Assembly: GCA_020744425.1 (NCBI GenBank)
Contig: JAGMUV010000005.1
Coordinates: forward strand, 4,278,001-4,342,000
Direction: 5' to 3'
Source of the DNA: Dactylonectria macrodidyma
Lineage: Eukaryota > Ascomycota > Sordariomycetes > Hypocreales > Nectriaceae
Length of the DNA stretch: 64,000 nt
Shown here piece by piece: positions 24,947 through 36,259 of this stretch (its first letter is position 1; every line of letters starts with the position of its first letter). The notes below the pieces were generated by a model that was not told the DNA's origin, ran no database searches, and worked only from the letters and a program-made list of their open reading frames with translations. The translations under genes and the position numbers were made by a program.

Positions 24947-26987
24947 ATGGCAGATCTGAAAGTGCCGATTGACGTCGCCGAGTACCTCTTCAAGCGTCTT
25001 CACGAAGTCGGCGTTCGCTCCGTTCACGGTGTTCCCGGAGACTACAACCTCGTCGCCCTCGACTATCTCCCTGACTGTGGCCTCAAGTGGGTTGGCAGCG
25101 TCAACGAGCTCAATGCTGGTGAGTTTGCGCCTCTTCTACCCCCTGCATGTCTTGGCGCCTCCCCTCTCATCATGGCTTCGCATCTTGCAAATCAGGGATC
25201 GGGGTTTTTTGCAACCCCGCCCTAGACGGCAACTTACTCCCGTCATACCCTTGCATGGAAGATGGATCTATCTGCAGAAGCTCGCCCATTTCGCCGCTGA
25301 CACCCACCCACAGCCTATGCCGCCGACGGTTACGCCCGCGTCTCCAAGATCGCAGCTCTCATCACCACTTTTGGAGTTGGCGAACTCTCCGCCATCAACG
25401 GCGTTGCCGGATCCTTCTCCGAACACATTCCCGTCGTCCACATCGTTGGCTGCCCGTCGACAATCTCCCAGCGCGATGGCATGCTGCTCCACCACACTCT
25501 GGGCAATGGTGACTTCAACGTCTTTGCTAACATGAGCTCCCAAATCTCATGTGAGGTCGCCAAACTCAACAACCCAGCCGAAATTGCAAGCCAGATCGAT
25601 CATGCCCTTCAGACATGCTGGCTCCGGTCCCGGCCCATCTACATCATGCTCCCCACCGATATGGTCCAAGTCAAGGTCGAAGGTGCCCGCCTCGAAACCC
25701 CCATTGACATGTCTGAGCCCGAAAACGACCCCGAGGCCGAAGACTTTGTCGTTGCCGAGGTCCTCAAAAACCTCACTCAGGCCAAGCATCCCGTCATTCT
25801 TGTCGATGCCTGCGCCATTCGTCACCGTGTTGTTGAAGAGGTTCACCAGCTCGTCGACAAGACCAACCTCCCTGTATTCGTAACCCCAATGGGCAAGGGT
25901 GCCGTCGATGAGAATCATCCCAACTACGGAGGTGTATATGCCGGTAGCGGCTCCCACCCCGCCCAGGCCAAGGATATCATTGAATCCTCGGATCTGCTCC
26001 TCACCATCGGTGCTCTCAAGGTAGGAAACAGTTGGAAACCCTAACATCTCGAATCATCAAGCCAGGGCTAATTTTTTACATAGAGCGACTTCAACACTGC
26101 TGGTTTCTCATATAGGACATCGCAGCTCAACTCCATTGACTTCCACAGCACTCACTGCATCGTTCGATACTCGACGTATCCGGGCGTTAGCATGAGGGGC
26201 GTCCTCCGCAAGGTCATTGACCAGGTTGACCCATCTACACTCTCTGCACAGCCAAGTCCCGCGGTCGAAAACGAGGTCGAGGAGAACCTCGATGAGTCAC
26301 AAGTTATCACTCAAGCCTGGTTCTGGCCGCGGGTCGGCGAGTTCCTGATTCCCAAGGATGTCATCGTGACAGAAACCGGAACCGCCAATTTTGGAATCTG
26401 GGACACCAGGTTTCCCGCTGGCGTCACAGCCCTCAGCCAAGTTCTTTGGGGAAGTATTGGTTGGTCTGTTGGCGCCTGCCAGGGTGCTGCACTAGCAGCA
26501 AAGGATCTCGGCAACGGTCGACGAACAATCCTTTTCGTTGGTGACGGATCCTTCCAGCTCACAGCCCAGGAACTGAGCACGATGATCCGACATAAGCTCA
26601 ACCCCATCATGTAAGTTCAAATCCTTGTTCACTACGTCCAGAGCCAAGGACTAGTCTTGAGAACCCTGTACACTAACCCACACCAGCTTCGTCATTTGCA
26701 ACGACGGCTTCACCATCGAACGCTTTATTCACGGCATGGAGGCTGAGTACAACGACATCCACACCTGGAAGAACAAGGAACTTGTCAATGTATTTGGAGG
26801 AGAGGATACATGCAAGACGTTCACGATCAAGACCAAGGACGAACTCAATGAGCTACTCGCCGATGGAGATTTCCAGGCCGCCAAGACCCTGCAATTCGTG
26901 GAGCTTTACATGCCCAAGGAAGATGCCCCTCGCGCTCTAGTCATGACTGCCGAAGCGAGCGCCAAGAACAACGCAAAGCTTGAGTAA
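24947..26987 (+). CDS. PDC1: Pyruvate decarboxylase (thiamine-diphosphate dependent)
   Basis: This cytosolic enzyme converts pyruvate to acetaldehyde and CO2. Four exons (24947-25118, 25314-26020, 26084-26610, 26687-26987) give 568 residues, the family length. Catalytic positions are present: D32 in GVPGDYN, E54 in NELNA, the His pair H117-H118 in [10 protein letters not shown], and E480 in [10 protein letters not shown]. The thiamine-diphosphate motif starts with GDGS (G446) and ends at the Asn of FVICNDG. The first intron (195 nt) is the longest; the other two are short. The last intron lies within the cofactor motif between Ile codon bases AT|C. Known fungal relatives (for example in Neurospora) assemble into cytoplasmic filaments. 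Nothing in this sequence decides that for the present protein. No paralogue or ethanol-pathway partner lies nearby. Confidence 0.96.
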
Positions 26988-27504
26988 AAGCAGTCAGATC
27001 TCACAGTGAAGTGGATTACAGCGGATAGAAGGTTGGCTTGAGAAACGCCTGCGAGGAAGAGAGGGGATTGAATCTCACTCACTCAAGCGGCTTAGCTGTG
27101 CCGTCTCAATTAATGAAAATGTCATAGAATGGGTCTCCAGATTGGATCAGCTGGCGGGTTACTGATCGATGTGTTTATTTTTCTCTAGAATAGAATATTT
27201 ACGAACGAACGAACGAGGTCGATGTTAGTAATTTATTTATTCTTGGTTTAATGAAGATCAAAAATTCAGAAACTTATATATCGTAGATGAAGTGTTCGTC
27301 AAGGTGCAAGTGTCTGCGGGCGACACGTGATGCGCTGGGGCACCTGCAAAAATTCCAGCGACCGCATTGGCATCATCCCAAAGCGTAGGCATCGAGACTT
27401 TCACATCCAGCACCATCTGCGCAGAAAGCTATCTCGGGTCATCATTTTCGATCGCCTGTTAAAGAATCAAGGAAGCAATTGCTTTTCATAGGGCCACCGC
27501 CATT
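26988..27504. other. Intergenic, tandem gene spacer
   Basis: This holds the 3' flank of pyruvate decarboxylase and the TAN1 promoter. It is A/T-richer than its surroundings. A short ACGA-type tandem repeat (about 27201-27216) is the only repeat seen. Confidence 0.5.
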
Positions 27505-28789
27505 ATGAGCGACAGAACAAACAAACGAAAGCAGCAAGGGTCAGGCAGGGGAGGCGGTCCTACAAAGAAGAGCAAGGTGAGATTGAAGGAGCTGGTCTAT
27601 TCCCGGCGCCCAGACGCTCCCGACGAATCCGCACGCATTCCGGTGCCTACATAGTTCCGGGGAGCTGTCGGAACAGTCTTTCGATTAGAAGCAGCGGCTA
27701 ATTGAACGGCAAAGGGGGGCCATGCGGGCAAATGGCAAACGCCATTCCAGAAAGCAAGGTACGCGGAAAAGGCCGAGTTGGGAAGGACACTAGAGGTGAA
27801 CGATGCCGGCATCTGGGTGACGTACGCCAGAGGCATGAGGGGGAAGGCCATGCGAGAGTTCAAGACGCTTTGCAACCAGGTATAGTGTTTTCTTGGACGC
27901 GTTTTATCGTCATTGACGGTGGCTGACTCGACCCTCTCAGTATGGCGAATCCCTCTTCGGAGTCAAACCCCCAGTTGACCCGACCGATGAGGTGAATGAA
28001 GATGAGCGCGATCAGGACATTGAGGCTTCCATCCAGCAGGAGTTGGAAAGCTTCAAGGAGCCTCAGCCCAAGACCAAGCAGGTCTTCACCGCCATCTCCA
28101 CCGGCCTCGAGTGTGTCTTCTTCATGAAGACTATTCAGCCCGTCGACCCTATCAAACTCATTCAGCAAATGTGCCAGGACGCTAAGGACTGCCTGGATCC
28201 GAGGGACAGGAAGACCAAGTACGTCAATCGCCTGACGCCTGTTCAAGATACGGACAAAGCAAGCGAGAAGGGCATCGAACGTGTGGCCCGGTCAGTCTTA
28301 GCCGAATGGTTCGAACTGAAAAGCGAGTCTGGCGACCAGGCTCCAAACGAAGAGGATGCTGGGGGCGAGGGAGCCAAGGATGCAACGTGCACGGTGAGTG
28401 TTGATCGTCCGTCGGCGTGTTCGTTTCCCTCGTGACTAATAACTTGGGCTTCCAGTACGCCATTCGGCATAACATTCGAAACCACACCACATTCAAGTCG
28501 GATGCCATCATTAAGAAGATTGCCGGCCTGGTCAGCCCGAAACACAAGGTCAACCTGGGCAATCCGGACAAGGTAATATTGGTCGAGATCTTCCAGGTAA
28601 GCGATCCCTCGCCTATCTTGACCTATCCGCGAGCCATACGTCTAACTAGCGTAGACATTTTGCGGAGTCTCGGTTGTTGATGGCAAGCAATGGGAAGAGC
28701 TAAAAAGGTACAATCTTAATGAGCTGTACAAACTGGCTTCGGACACGAAGAAGGATGCTCCTGCCGAGGGAGCCGCGCAGTCGACATAG
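27505..28789 (+). CDS. TAN1: THUMP-domain tRNA acetylation adaptor Tan1
   Basis: Tan1 binds tRNA and assists the Kre33/NAT10 acetyltransferase in making N4-acetylcytidine at position 12 of tRNA-Ser and tRNA-Leu. I joined five exons, all phase 0: 27505-27576, 27715-27879, 27941-28393, 28456-28596 and 28655-28789, giving about 321 residues. The N-terminus is basic (NKRKQQGSGRGGGPTKKSK). Exon 2 carries the family's GKWQTPFQKARYAEKAE block and GIWVTYARG. Exon 3 contains an acidic stretch and FTAISTGLECVFFMKT. The THUMP domain continues with YAIRHNIRNHTTFKSD, KHKVNLGNPDKVILVEI and TFCGVSVV. The exon 2 boundary is set by an in-frame stop just upstream and an AAAG acceptor following a CTAAT branch-like motif. 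It is the least certain junction. The C-terminal tail is low-complexity. Confidence 0.9.
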
Positions 28790-31700
28790 ATGCATAGGTG
28801 CATAGGTCACTCGTGTCCTGTCTGGCGGTGGCTGACGCGTCGCTTGTGAGGGGGGACAATGCGATGGTGGTAGCGGCCGTTTTGATATCAGTCGAAACCA
28901 TGATGGGTTACAACAAGCGAGACTCGCCTCCACAATTGAGAGATGGCTGTTGGCAGCATAAGCCGGTGAGCCATGACATCGAATCCCTTGCGTACGAAAG
29001 ACACAAGATGGGTCTCAATGGTATCCGAAGATTGCCAAACCCGAATGAGGATCGCTAGATGAGGGTCACGAATTAGATCTGGATCAATGGGCGACCGATT
29101 TCACGTGTTAGCACTGTGTCATGGAGATGAAGGGGAGGAAATGGCACGCAGCCATCCGGGGCCTGACTACCTAACTAGCTGCTTCCATGGCGGTCCAAGG
29201 GCTGGCGATCTCCCGCCAACACTTGGCCGGACAGGTGTGGGGCTACAAATAGAACTGCCAAATGGTGGCTAGCGGAAGGCGAAAGAGATGGACATCAGGT
29301 ATCGGTAATTGGAATTCCGCATCAGCCCGCTCGGCCCGGTAGGGAGACTCAAGCTCTACCTTCTGATGGCCTTCACCCAGACGCACCGCGGTGACGGTCC
29401 AACTTGAAACTTTAGAAGCTCTCTCGGAGGAGTCGCAAAAGCTTAAACTCGATGATCCTAGTATCCCGGCGGGTGGCTGCTTGGGGGTCTAAGATGGGGC
29501 CTTGGGGCATGCATTCGCTACTCACTACGAGAGATGTGCCCTTGAGATGTGAATGCCGACACACACAATATGGGGCACAGGTTGCGGCACCAACTGAGTC
29601 AATCATTGATCCATCACCAACAGGTTCGTCTACCAACGGGATCATCTTCCAACAGCTGCAACTACATGTAACCAGCCTTCAGGCAGTGGCGCGCGGATTA
29701 TCGGCAAGCAGGGTCAGAGCTTGCCGTCTCGCCTACTCGCATCCGATCCGGGATGAGCCTCACAAGGAGGGACCCATTTACAATCTCCACACCTCCGGCC
29801 AACGCCACGGCAGAGGTACTATATACCTACGGTGTACAATGGCAGTTACGTGTGCTACGTACGGTAGGATGAATGTATATGCGCACATCCATTGGGCTCG
29901 CGCCCTTCTCATTGTCCACTATCACTGTGCACACCGCAAAAGCCGGCTGACGATGACGAGGCGGCGGAACGAGCTAGGCCGAGTGGTTCGTCTTGCTGGA
30001 CGACGGGTGATGCAAAGCCGATGCAGAGTCACAGGGTACGGGGGGGAACGAGTCGGTCAGGGAGCAGAAACGCCAGCAAGCAAGCCAGACAGTCACAGGC
30101 GAAGTCGCAGGCGGAAAAGGGCCAGTTGTCGTCCGTCGTCAACCGTGACAATGACAGGCGAATCGAATCGACGAATAGGATGACGGGCCATGCATGCTAC
30201 CAACGCCAGTAACGTCAGTAACGTATGGCATCAAGGGCATGCCATGCGACGGCCGAGTACAAAAGTGCCCAGCCCACACATCGACCCTCCAAGCGCCACA
30301 TGAGACCCCAGTGCAGGGTTCGCGGAATGCCACTCAGCACGACCCAGGTCTCGTTCGCTTGTCGTGGCCAATCATAAATTTCCCGACTCGCTTCCCAATG
30401 CAACCTTTAGATCACCTTCGCTCAACGACGAGTCAACGACAAGACAATCCGCCTGGTCTGCGGTGCGTCTGCTGGGCTCTCTGCTGGGCCTTTCTTCTGG
30501 GCTGAGACATGACGGGCTGGGAACAGGACCCAGCAGGACCACTGGCCAAGAGAGCTTCCGTCGGAACCAATCCACGTGGACCCTCCCTATCAATTCTTCA
30601 GTACTGGCGGCGGTCTTTTGGTAAGGTTGACGGTGGCTCTGGTTCTGGCTCCGACTCCCTAGCTGTCATGGGTCATGCATGGAAGACGCCAGTGCATTTA
30701 CCATGCCCTTTATCCCGGTTGACGCTCTGGGGACTCGCTTGGGAAGCGCCAATGGGAGCGGACGAGCCAACCCTGGGGTCAGTCTAATCCGGCTATCGAT
30801 TAGTGACTATCACCGGGTACTCTAGCAGCCTGAGAGACTAGCAGTCTGAGAGATAATTTATTCTCTCCAATTGTACCTTCTCCCTGGGACAAGCCGTTGG
30901 TTGATCAGATCTAAACTGGGATTGGCTGCGCGTAGCCAAGCCGAGCTGGGAACTGAGCGGCATTGGTGGCCTGGACTGAGGGGTGCTGTCAGCCATCACT
31001 CTCGCTCCATTTCCCGCGTTCTCGTCTCTCGACGACTCTTACTCGTCCGCACCCATTGCTCCCTCATCCTTCCCTGGCGGCTTCTCTGCCCTAGCCTCTC
31101 TGGTCCAAGGCTACGTCTGCACCTCGGCCTCGCCGCCCCGGATGCCCAAAGGCGATTCGCCATGTCTCTGCAGTTCTTGCAGTCTCGCGGCCGTATGAGC
31201 TAGGTTTGGTCGGGGCCCGCCTCCACCTACTAGGTACGTAGCATCAACATGTCCCTAACGTTCGCTCCTTCGCCCTGTCTCGACCGCGGTTCCAGTGCAG
31301 ATACGCCTCGAATACGGAGGTGGAGGCGACTGGGTAATTTAGGAAGGGGGTGAGAGCTGGTCGGTGCATCCTTTCTTCGTCCGCCCGATTCCTGATGTGT
31401 CTGTATCATCGCCTCTGCGTGCTCCTCGTCTCTCCCGTTGTTCGTTTGCCTCCAGTTGGTTCCGCTTCTTCTCCTTCTTGATTTGACCGCGACCTTGAAA
31501 TAGCTCGCTTGGCATCTCATCCATTCCGTGTTGTCGCAAGTGCTGACAACTGACGATCCTTGACATTAAAAGTACCCAGCATCCAGCATCCATACCCATC
31601 GCCCATTGTTCATCATACTGTGGAATATGTTGGTTCGACATGAACCCTTGGTTTTGCATATGATGGCCAGCTTCGTTCTCTTGTCGTCATCTCTCGTCTC

Positions 31701-32299
31701 CCTCTCCTCCTGACCGCATCATGGGGCGTGCCTAGTGGTGAAGCCAACTGCACTGAGGGAGCTACAATTCCTTCATTGACCCACCACCAATAAGTCGGTG
31801 TCGTCATCTCATCTCTTCATTTCTCTTTCTTTTAAGAGATGCTACTTCTCTTCCTCTACATGTCGTTTCAACCTCGGCTCATATCTTGAACAACCCATCC
31901 CATATTATCCAATATTATACCATCCCATTCCTCATCTCTCCGCCTGCAGCTTGTCACCGGACCGGCTGCCACATCTGACACAACGTCCCGAGCTCCTAGC
32001 TCGAGATGCACCTGCAACCCTCGTTAGGTTGCATCCCCAAACACGAGCTGATGAAGGCTTCCAAAGAGGAGCCGTGCGCTTACCGATCCTGCTCGGCCCT
32101 GACTGCCCCTCTGGAGCCCTCCCTTGCTCAACCCTGTCCGTCCTCATCTATGGAGCTTCCGTCGTACCAACGCACCGTCTGGGACGACTGTGGCCTCCCC
32201 CCCTCGTCCCAGCATGTCTCGCAATGCTGCAACCTTGCACGCGGCAATATCACCCCATCGGCCCGACACCATTTATCAAGTCCATCTTCCTCCGTCTCC
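28790..32299. other. Gene-poor intergenic region
   Basis: I see no supportable gene in this 3.5-kb stretch. The longest frame (29452-30183, plus, 243 codons) is Arg/Ser/His-rich, without a domain or splice partners, and is probably random. From about 31750 the plus strand becomes C/T-rich, marking the leader of the kinase-like gene at 32300. Confidence 0.45.
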
Positions 32300-33736
32300 A
32301 TGGCCACTTTTCCCTCTGACAAGTCTGTCCGTTCGTTACTGAACGGCGTCAATCCCGGCCTCTCTGTCCAAGGCCTCGAGGCTATCCCGTCGGCTCGGCC
32401 CCAGCTTTTTTATAATGTCAAGGTCTCCGACGGCCCCAGCCTATTGCTTGCTCTCCCACCGCCCCCTGTTATTATGCGGCTGCTGCGTTCCGAAAAGTCC
32501 TCGATCGGGACTGAGACCGAGGTGTTGAAGTGGCTGTCCGGTCTGCCAAGGGGGGATAAGACGCCTGTGGCATCCAAGGAGGGGGTGCCCGACAAAACTA
32601 CAACACAGCTGAGAAGTGGCCGAAGAGGGGTCAATTTGTTGTTCGAATACTTGCCTGTCGTTGTCAAACCCGATGCCATGGCTGGCAATACAGCCGTTGA
32701 GTACAGCCTCACCCACCCACGCCGTGGGGTGCCTATCGCCTCTTTTCCACGTCCCCTCACTCATCGAGAGCGGAGGATAGTTGACTTCCAAACGGGCCAA
32801 CTCCTACGCCGTATATCAACACACTCGTCGCCCAATCGCAAATTCGGGATTGCTGCCGATGTCCTCGACGTTCCACCACATAAAGCAGAGCGCCTTGGAG
32901 GCGGACTCAACAGCACTAGAGGGGCGGAGTCATGGTCAGTGGCATTTCACTCTCTGCTAGAGTCTATCTTGCGTGATGCGGAGGACCATTGTATCATGAT
33001 TGGTTATGGCGCCATCAGACGACACTTCGACCGCTTTAAGCACTTGCTGGATGCTGTAACGGAACCACGCCTGGTCGTGCTTGATGCCGCGGAGGACACC
33101 AACACATTGGTCGAACCGGTAGATCTGGCGAAAAGGGGAATTTCACTACCAGGAGCTACGGTTGGGAATCTGCAAAAATCGGACCTGGTGTGGAGGACAA
33201 CTTTCAGATCCGAAAATTATGTATCATCAACGGAGAACTCAGACGGGTTTGACGAAACGGATAGCGAAGACGAGGACATTTATACTGTCATCCTGGACAC
33301 TCAAGGGAAGGACCATATCGAGGTCACTGGATTGCGACAATGGTCGAATTGCCTCTTTGGAGATCCGCTCATAACCCCAGTGTTCAGCAAACTCCCCAGT
33401 CGGGACATCTGGAAGGGTTTCGATCGGCCGCTGCCTGAAGACAAAGACTCATACACAGGTTCATCATCGGGTGTTATCGACGACGAATCGAACGCACCTA
33501 TTCGGCTCTTGCTTTACAAATGCTACCACGCCGTCGCGGCCATCGTCCGAGAATTTTATCGCCCCCAAAAGGACAGCAGCAAGAGGGAGCTGGCGGCACG
33601 AAAGCAGCTAGGCGACGTTCTGGTGCAATTGGATAATCTCGACAATTCTGGTTCGCCCAGGAGGAGGCGTCCAAGTGGCGAAGTGTCACCTGCAAAGCGG
33701 TCAAAGTCCAGCGACGAGGATGGAAGTGACTGTTGA
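32300..33736 (+). CDS. Kinase-like (APH-fold) protein with eroded catalytic motifs
   Basis: This intronless gene encodes 478 residues. Parts resemble the aminoglycoside phosphotransferase/choline-kinase-like fold common in fungal genomes. PRLVVLDAAEDTN (256-268) sits where the family has its HGDLxxxN catalytic loop. VTGLRQWSNCLFGDPL (342-357) sits where the family has I-D-W-E followed by GDP. The loop lacks the His-Gly before the Asp (D262), the Asn is displaced by one, and the metal-binding Asp is replaced by Gln (Q347). If the alignment is right, this is a pseudokinase or a diverged enzyme. The C-terminus (about 450-478) is basic then acidic (SPRRRRPSGEVSPAKRSK), resembling a nuclear localisation signal. 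I chose ATG 32300 (TCCATGGCC). The frame is open further up to 32006, but that part resembles leader. The substrate is unknown. Confidence 0.7.
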   Translation: MATFPSDKSVRSLLNGVNPGLSVQGLEAIPSARPQLFYNVKVSDGPSLLLALPPPPVIMRLLRSEKSSIGTETEVLKWLSGLPRGDKTPVASKEGVPDKTTTQLRSGRRGVNLLFEYLPVVVKPDAMAGNTAVEYSLTHPRRGVPIASFPRPLTHRERRIVDFQTGQLLRRISTHSSPNRKFGIAADVLDVPPHKAERLGGGLNSTRGAESWSVAFHSLLESILRDAEDHCIMIGYGAIRRHFDRFKHLLDAVTEPRLVVLDAAEDTNTLVEPVDLAKRGISLPGATVGNLQKSDLVWRTTFRSENYVSSTENSDGFDETDSEDEDIYTVILDTQGKDHIEVTGLRQWSNCLFGDPLITPVFSKLPSRDIWKGFDRPLPEDKDSYTGSSSGVIDDESNAPIRLLLYKCYHAVAAIVREFYRPQKDSSKRELAARKQLGDVLVQLDNLDNSGSPRRRRPSGEVSPAKRSKSSDEDGSDC

Positions 33737-33897
33737 GAAAGGCACGTAAGTGGTCGTGCTGGGTACAAAAGTACGGAGTAACTTGACGGTACATATTTAT
33801 GGGTTATGGGATACGACGCAGCGACCTTTTCCGTATGGTGCTCTGATAGAGCTAGACATTTTTATAGATAGCATCTTTTTTCAACATTTGATCTCTT

Positions 33898-35859
33898 TCA
33901 CCGGCTATAGTTCCCTCGCTGTGAAGGCCCACCAGTTCCGTTGTCTTCCTCTTCCTCCCCATCGTCCTCGTCTCTTGGTAACTGGAAACCCATCATACCC
34001 AGAAGGTTCCCCGTTGGCCCGGCCATGCCCGCCTGGCTCTTGAAGCTCTCGAGAAGATTCTTGGCGAGATTATAGTCAATGTCGACTTCCTCGTCACTGT
34101 CTTCTTCCTCTACGGCTTTTAGCTGCGTGGCATCTTGACTGGACTTGCCCGCCAGCACCGTGCTCGCACTGCTGTCTTTGACCCGGGGCTTCTTGTCTGG
34201 TTTGGGGTCGAGCTTGAGGGCGCCGTGTTGGTTCAGCTCTGCCTCTAATTGAGAGGTGAGCTGCTTGATTTCTTCGTCCTCTTCGTCGGTGGGCGCGGAC
34301 TCGGCATCTTGAAGCTGTGCTGGCTGTTTGCCCTTTACTGGGGCAGGCACCTTGTTTTCCGCCGGTGGCATGCCCATCATCTCGCTCATCATGCGTGAAA
34401 ACTCGTCCTCGTCGAAACTAACGTCCTTATCTTCGAACTCGCTATCCTCTTCGGAGTCGTCGTCATCGTCATCATCCATATCGTCGTGTTCTGCGCCATC
34501 CATGCCAGCTTCGTCGTCGTTAAGGAAGGCTTCGAAGCGGGAGACAATTTTTCGGAGGTCCGATTGGGTCTTGACATCGCCAAAACCCGATGTTGCGCCG
34601 TCGAACTGTTTTCTTTGCTTGCCCTTGAGTTCTCGCTCGAATTCTTCGAAGTTTATGTCCATCCAGGCCTCGCTGTCGTTTCGATCCGTGTCCTTCCACG
34701 ACTTAATCTCTTCGTTAGATGGCAGGACATCGTCTCCATCCTCTGCTAGGTCTTCGAGGGTGATTGCGAGTTCCCGTACTACCCTGCTCTTACTCTTCTC
34801 GGCATTTGCTGCCAGCATTTCGAACCCGCACGTTAGCTTCATGCCGAAATCTAGTCGTGGCAGGGTTTTCTCTGCTTCAACACTTGATGCTTCCTTTTGT
34901 GCTCTTTGAAACACAGCTTGCCAGATCGGCGGTGCCTCGAAACGCTGCGATCGCAGCTGCGCGAATAGCACTTTGCTAAATTTTGCAGAGACCGTCACGA
35001 GGTCTTCTGGTGGGAAAGTCAGGGGCCCGGGCGGGGAGATAACGCGTTTGAGTGTAAGGGCATCTCGTAGGTAGAAGGCCTCAACTGCGGGGGCTATAGA
35101 TTGTGGTAGCGAATGCAAGACGAATGCGATCTTGCGTGGTACTGTTATAGTTGAATGGTGAATGGACTCGGCGATCTGAGCCGGATACTTTTCCAACCTG
35201 TAGAATGCCTCTGCTTCGATGAAGGTTGAATGGACGACGGCGTCCGGTTTCAACCTCAGGGCTTCGACAGCGTCGGGGAGCGAAAGGGTCCGTGATTTGA
35301 GGCCAACTTCTTCCAGAATTGGGATTATAAACAGCTTTCCATCCTTGATCCATGCCCGGTTGTGGTCGATCTCGGGGTTTAGCCACTTGGGCAACACATT
35401 CGCGGCCTCGATGAGAAGGAATTCCCCGTCGGTGTCGTACGCGCGAACCCAGAGATTGGGGTGTAATTTTGTGAGCTCTCTGATAATGTGTACTATAAGC
35501 CATTCGTCTTCTACGGCATCGCTGTAGTCGGTGATCCCGTGCAGGTAGACAAGTCCTGGTTCCAATGTTAACTGGGGTTCAGTAGAAGTTCAGGTTTGTT
35601 GTTACTCACCACGCTCGTTTTTCAGCTCGAGATTGAACTCGTCTTTCTGCCAGATATAGTCCTTGGTCAGTGAGCTAGCTAGCTGGATTGCGGATTTTCT
35701 GATGGACTCGATTTGCGACAGTTGTCTCCTTACGTCCAGCTGTGAATGCAGGACGAAGAGCAAATACTCGACGCAGTTGTCAGGAAGCTGTCTCTCAAAA
35801 CCGCCCTGTTCAGACGCTGGCCCGGGGATATCATCCCCCAAGTATTCATTAGAAACCAT
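33898..35859 (-). CDS. SGT1/ecdysoneless family regulatory protein
   Basis: Fungal relatives include the SGT1 suppressor of gcr2 (distinct from the HSP90 co-chaperone of the same name); the animal homologue is Ecdysoneless. Roles in transcription and pre-mRNA splicing are reported for the family. Two minus-strand exons (35859-35610 and 35555-33898) give 635 residues. Early blocks LPDNCVEYLLFV and, after the intron, GLVYLHGITDYSDAVEDEW are hallmarks, as are LIEAANVLPKWLNPE and the AFYLRDALTLKR region. The C-terminal half is highly acidic (about residues 440-470, with a run of Asp) and ends in a Gly/Asp/Glu-rich tail. The intron splits a Gly codon, with branch-like TTAAC before the CAG. It is divergent from SMC6 and convergent with the kinase-like gene (161 bp between stops). 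Confidence 0.92.
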
Positions 35860-36259
35860 TCTGATGACAGCTACTAACGAATATTGTCCTCATGAGTGCA
35901 GTACCAGCGATTCAGCGAATCTTCATACCGTAAGCGCACATTGTGGGATACAGCTCCAGGGTAGGAACGTTGGTGTCGCGGGGCAAACGAAAAGGCAGCC
36001 ACGCTAATCCAGATTTGGAAAGCTACCCCACCACTCCAAACACACCCCAGCTCCCCTCGACGCGTATAGTAGATACGGCACTCATTTCTCCTTGAACGAC
36101 TTCTTTGACAAGGATAATATTTAATTGCACGAACCCCCTCCCAAAGCATCTCCCCGTTGTGCCTGATCCATGCCTGCGTCGCTTACACCTTGAAGACTGT
36201 GCGCATACGCGAGGGCTTCCTATAGCACACCGACCCGTCCCGCCGTGTGCATCGCGGCT
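35860..36259. promoter_or_regulatory. Divergent promoter region between the SGT1-type gene and SMC6
   Basis: Exactly 400 bp separate the two start codons, so both promoters lie here. I see no TATA box or other recognisable site. Shared regulation of the two genes is possible but not shown by the sequence. Confidence 0.5.

Noticed and set aside
29452..30183. 243-codon plus-strand open frame between TAN1 and the kinase-like gene
   Set aside because: Composition is Arg/Ser/His-rich without any domain, there are no splice partners or fungal-type start context, and overlapping frames on both strands suggest chance openness of G/C-rich DNA.
32006..32299. In-frame N-terminal extension of the kinase-like protein by 98 codons
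   Set aside because: The extension is Ser/Pro/Cys-rich and lies in a pyrimidine-rich leader. The ATG at 32300 has a better context and the recognisable protein begins there.
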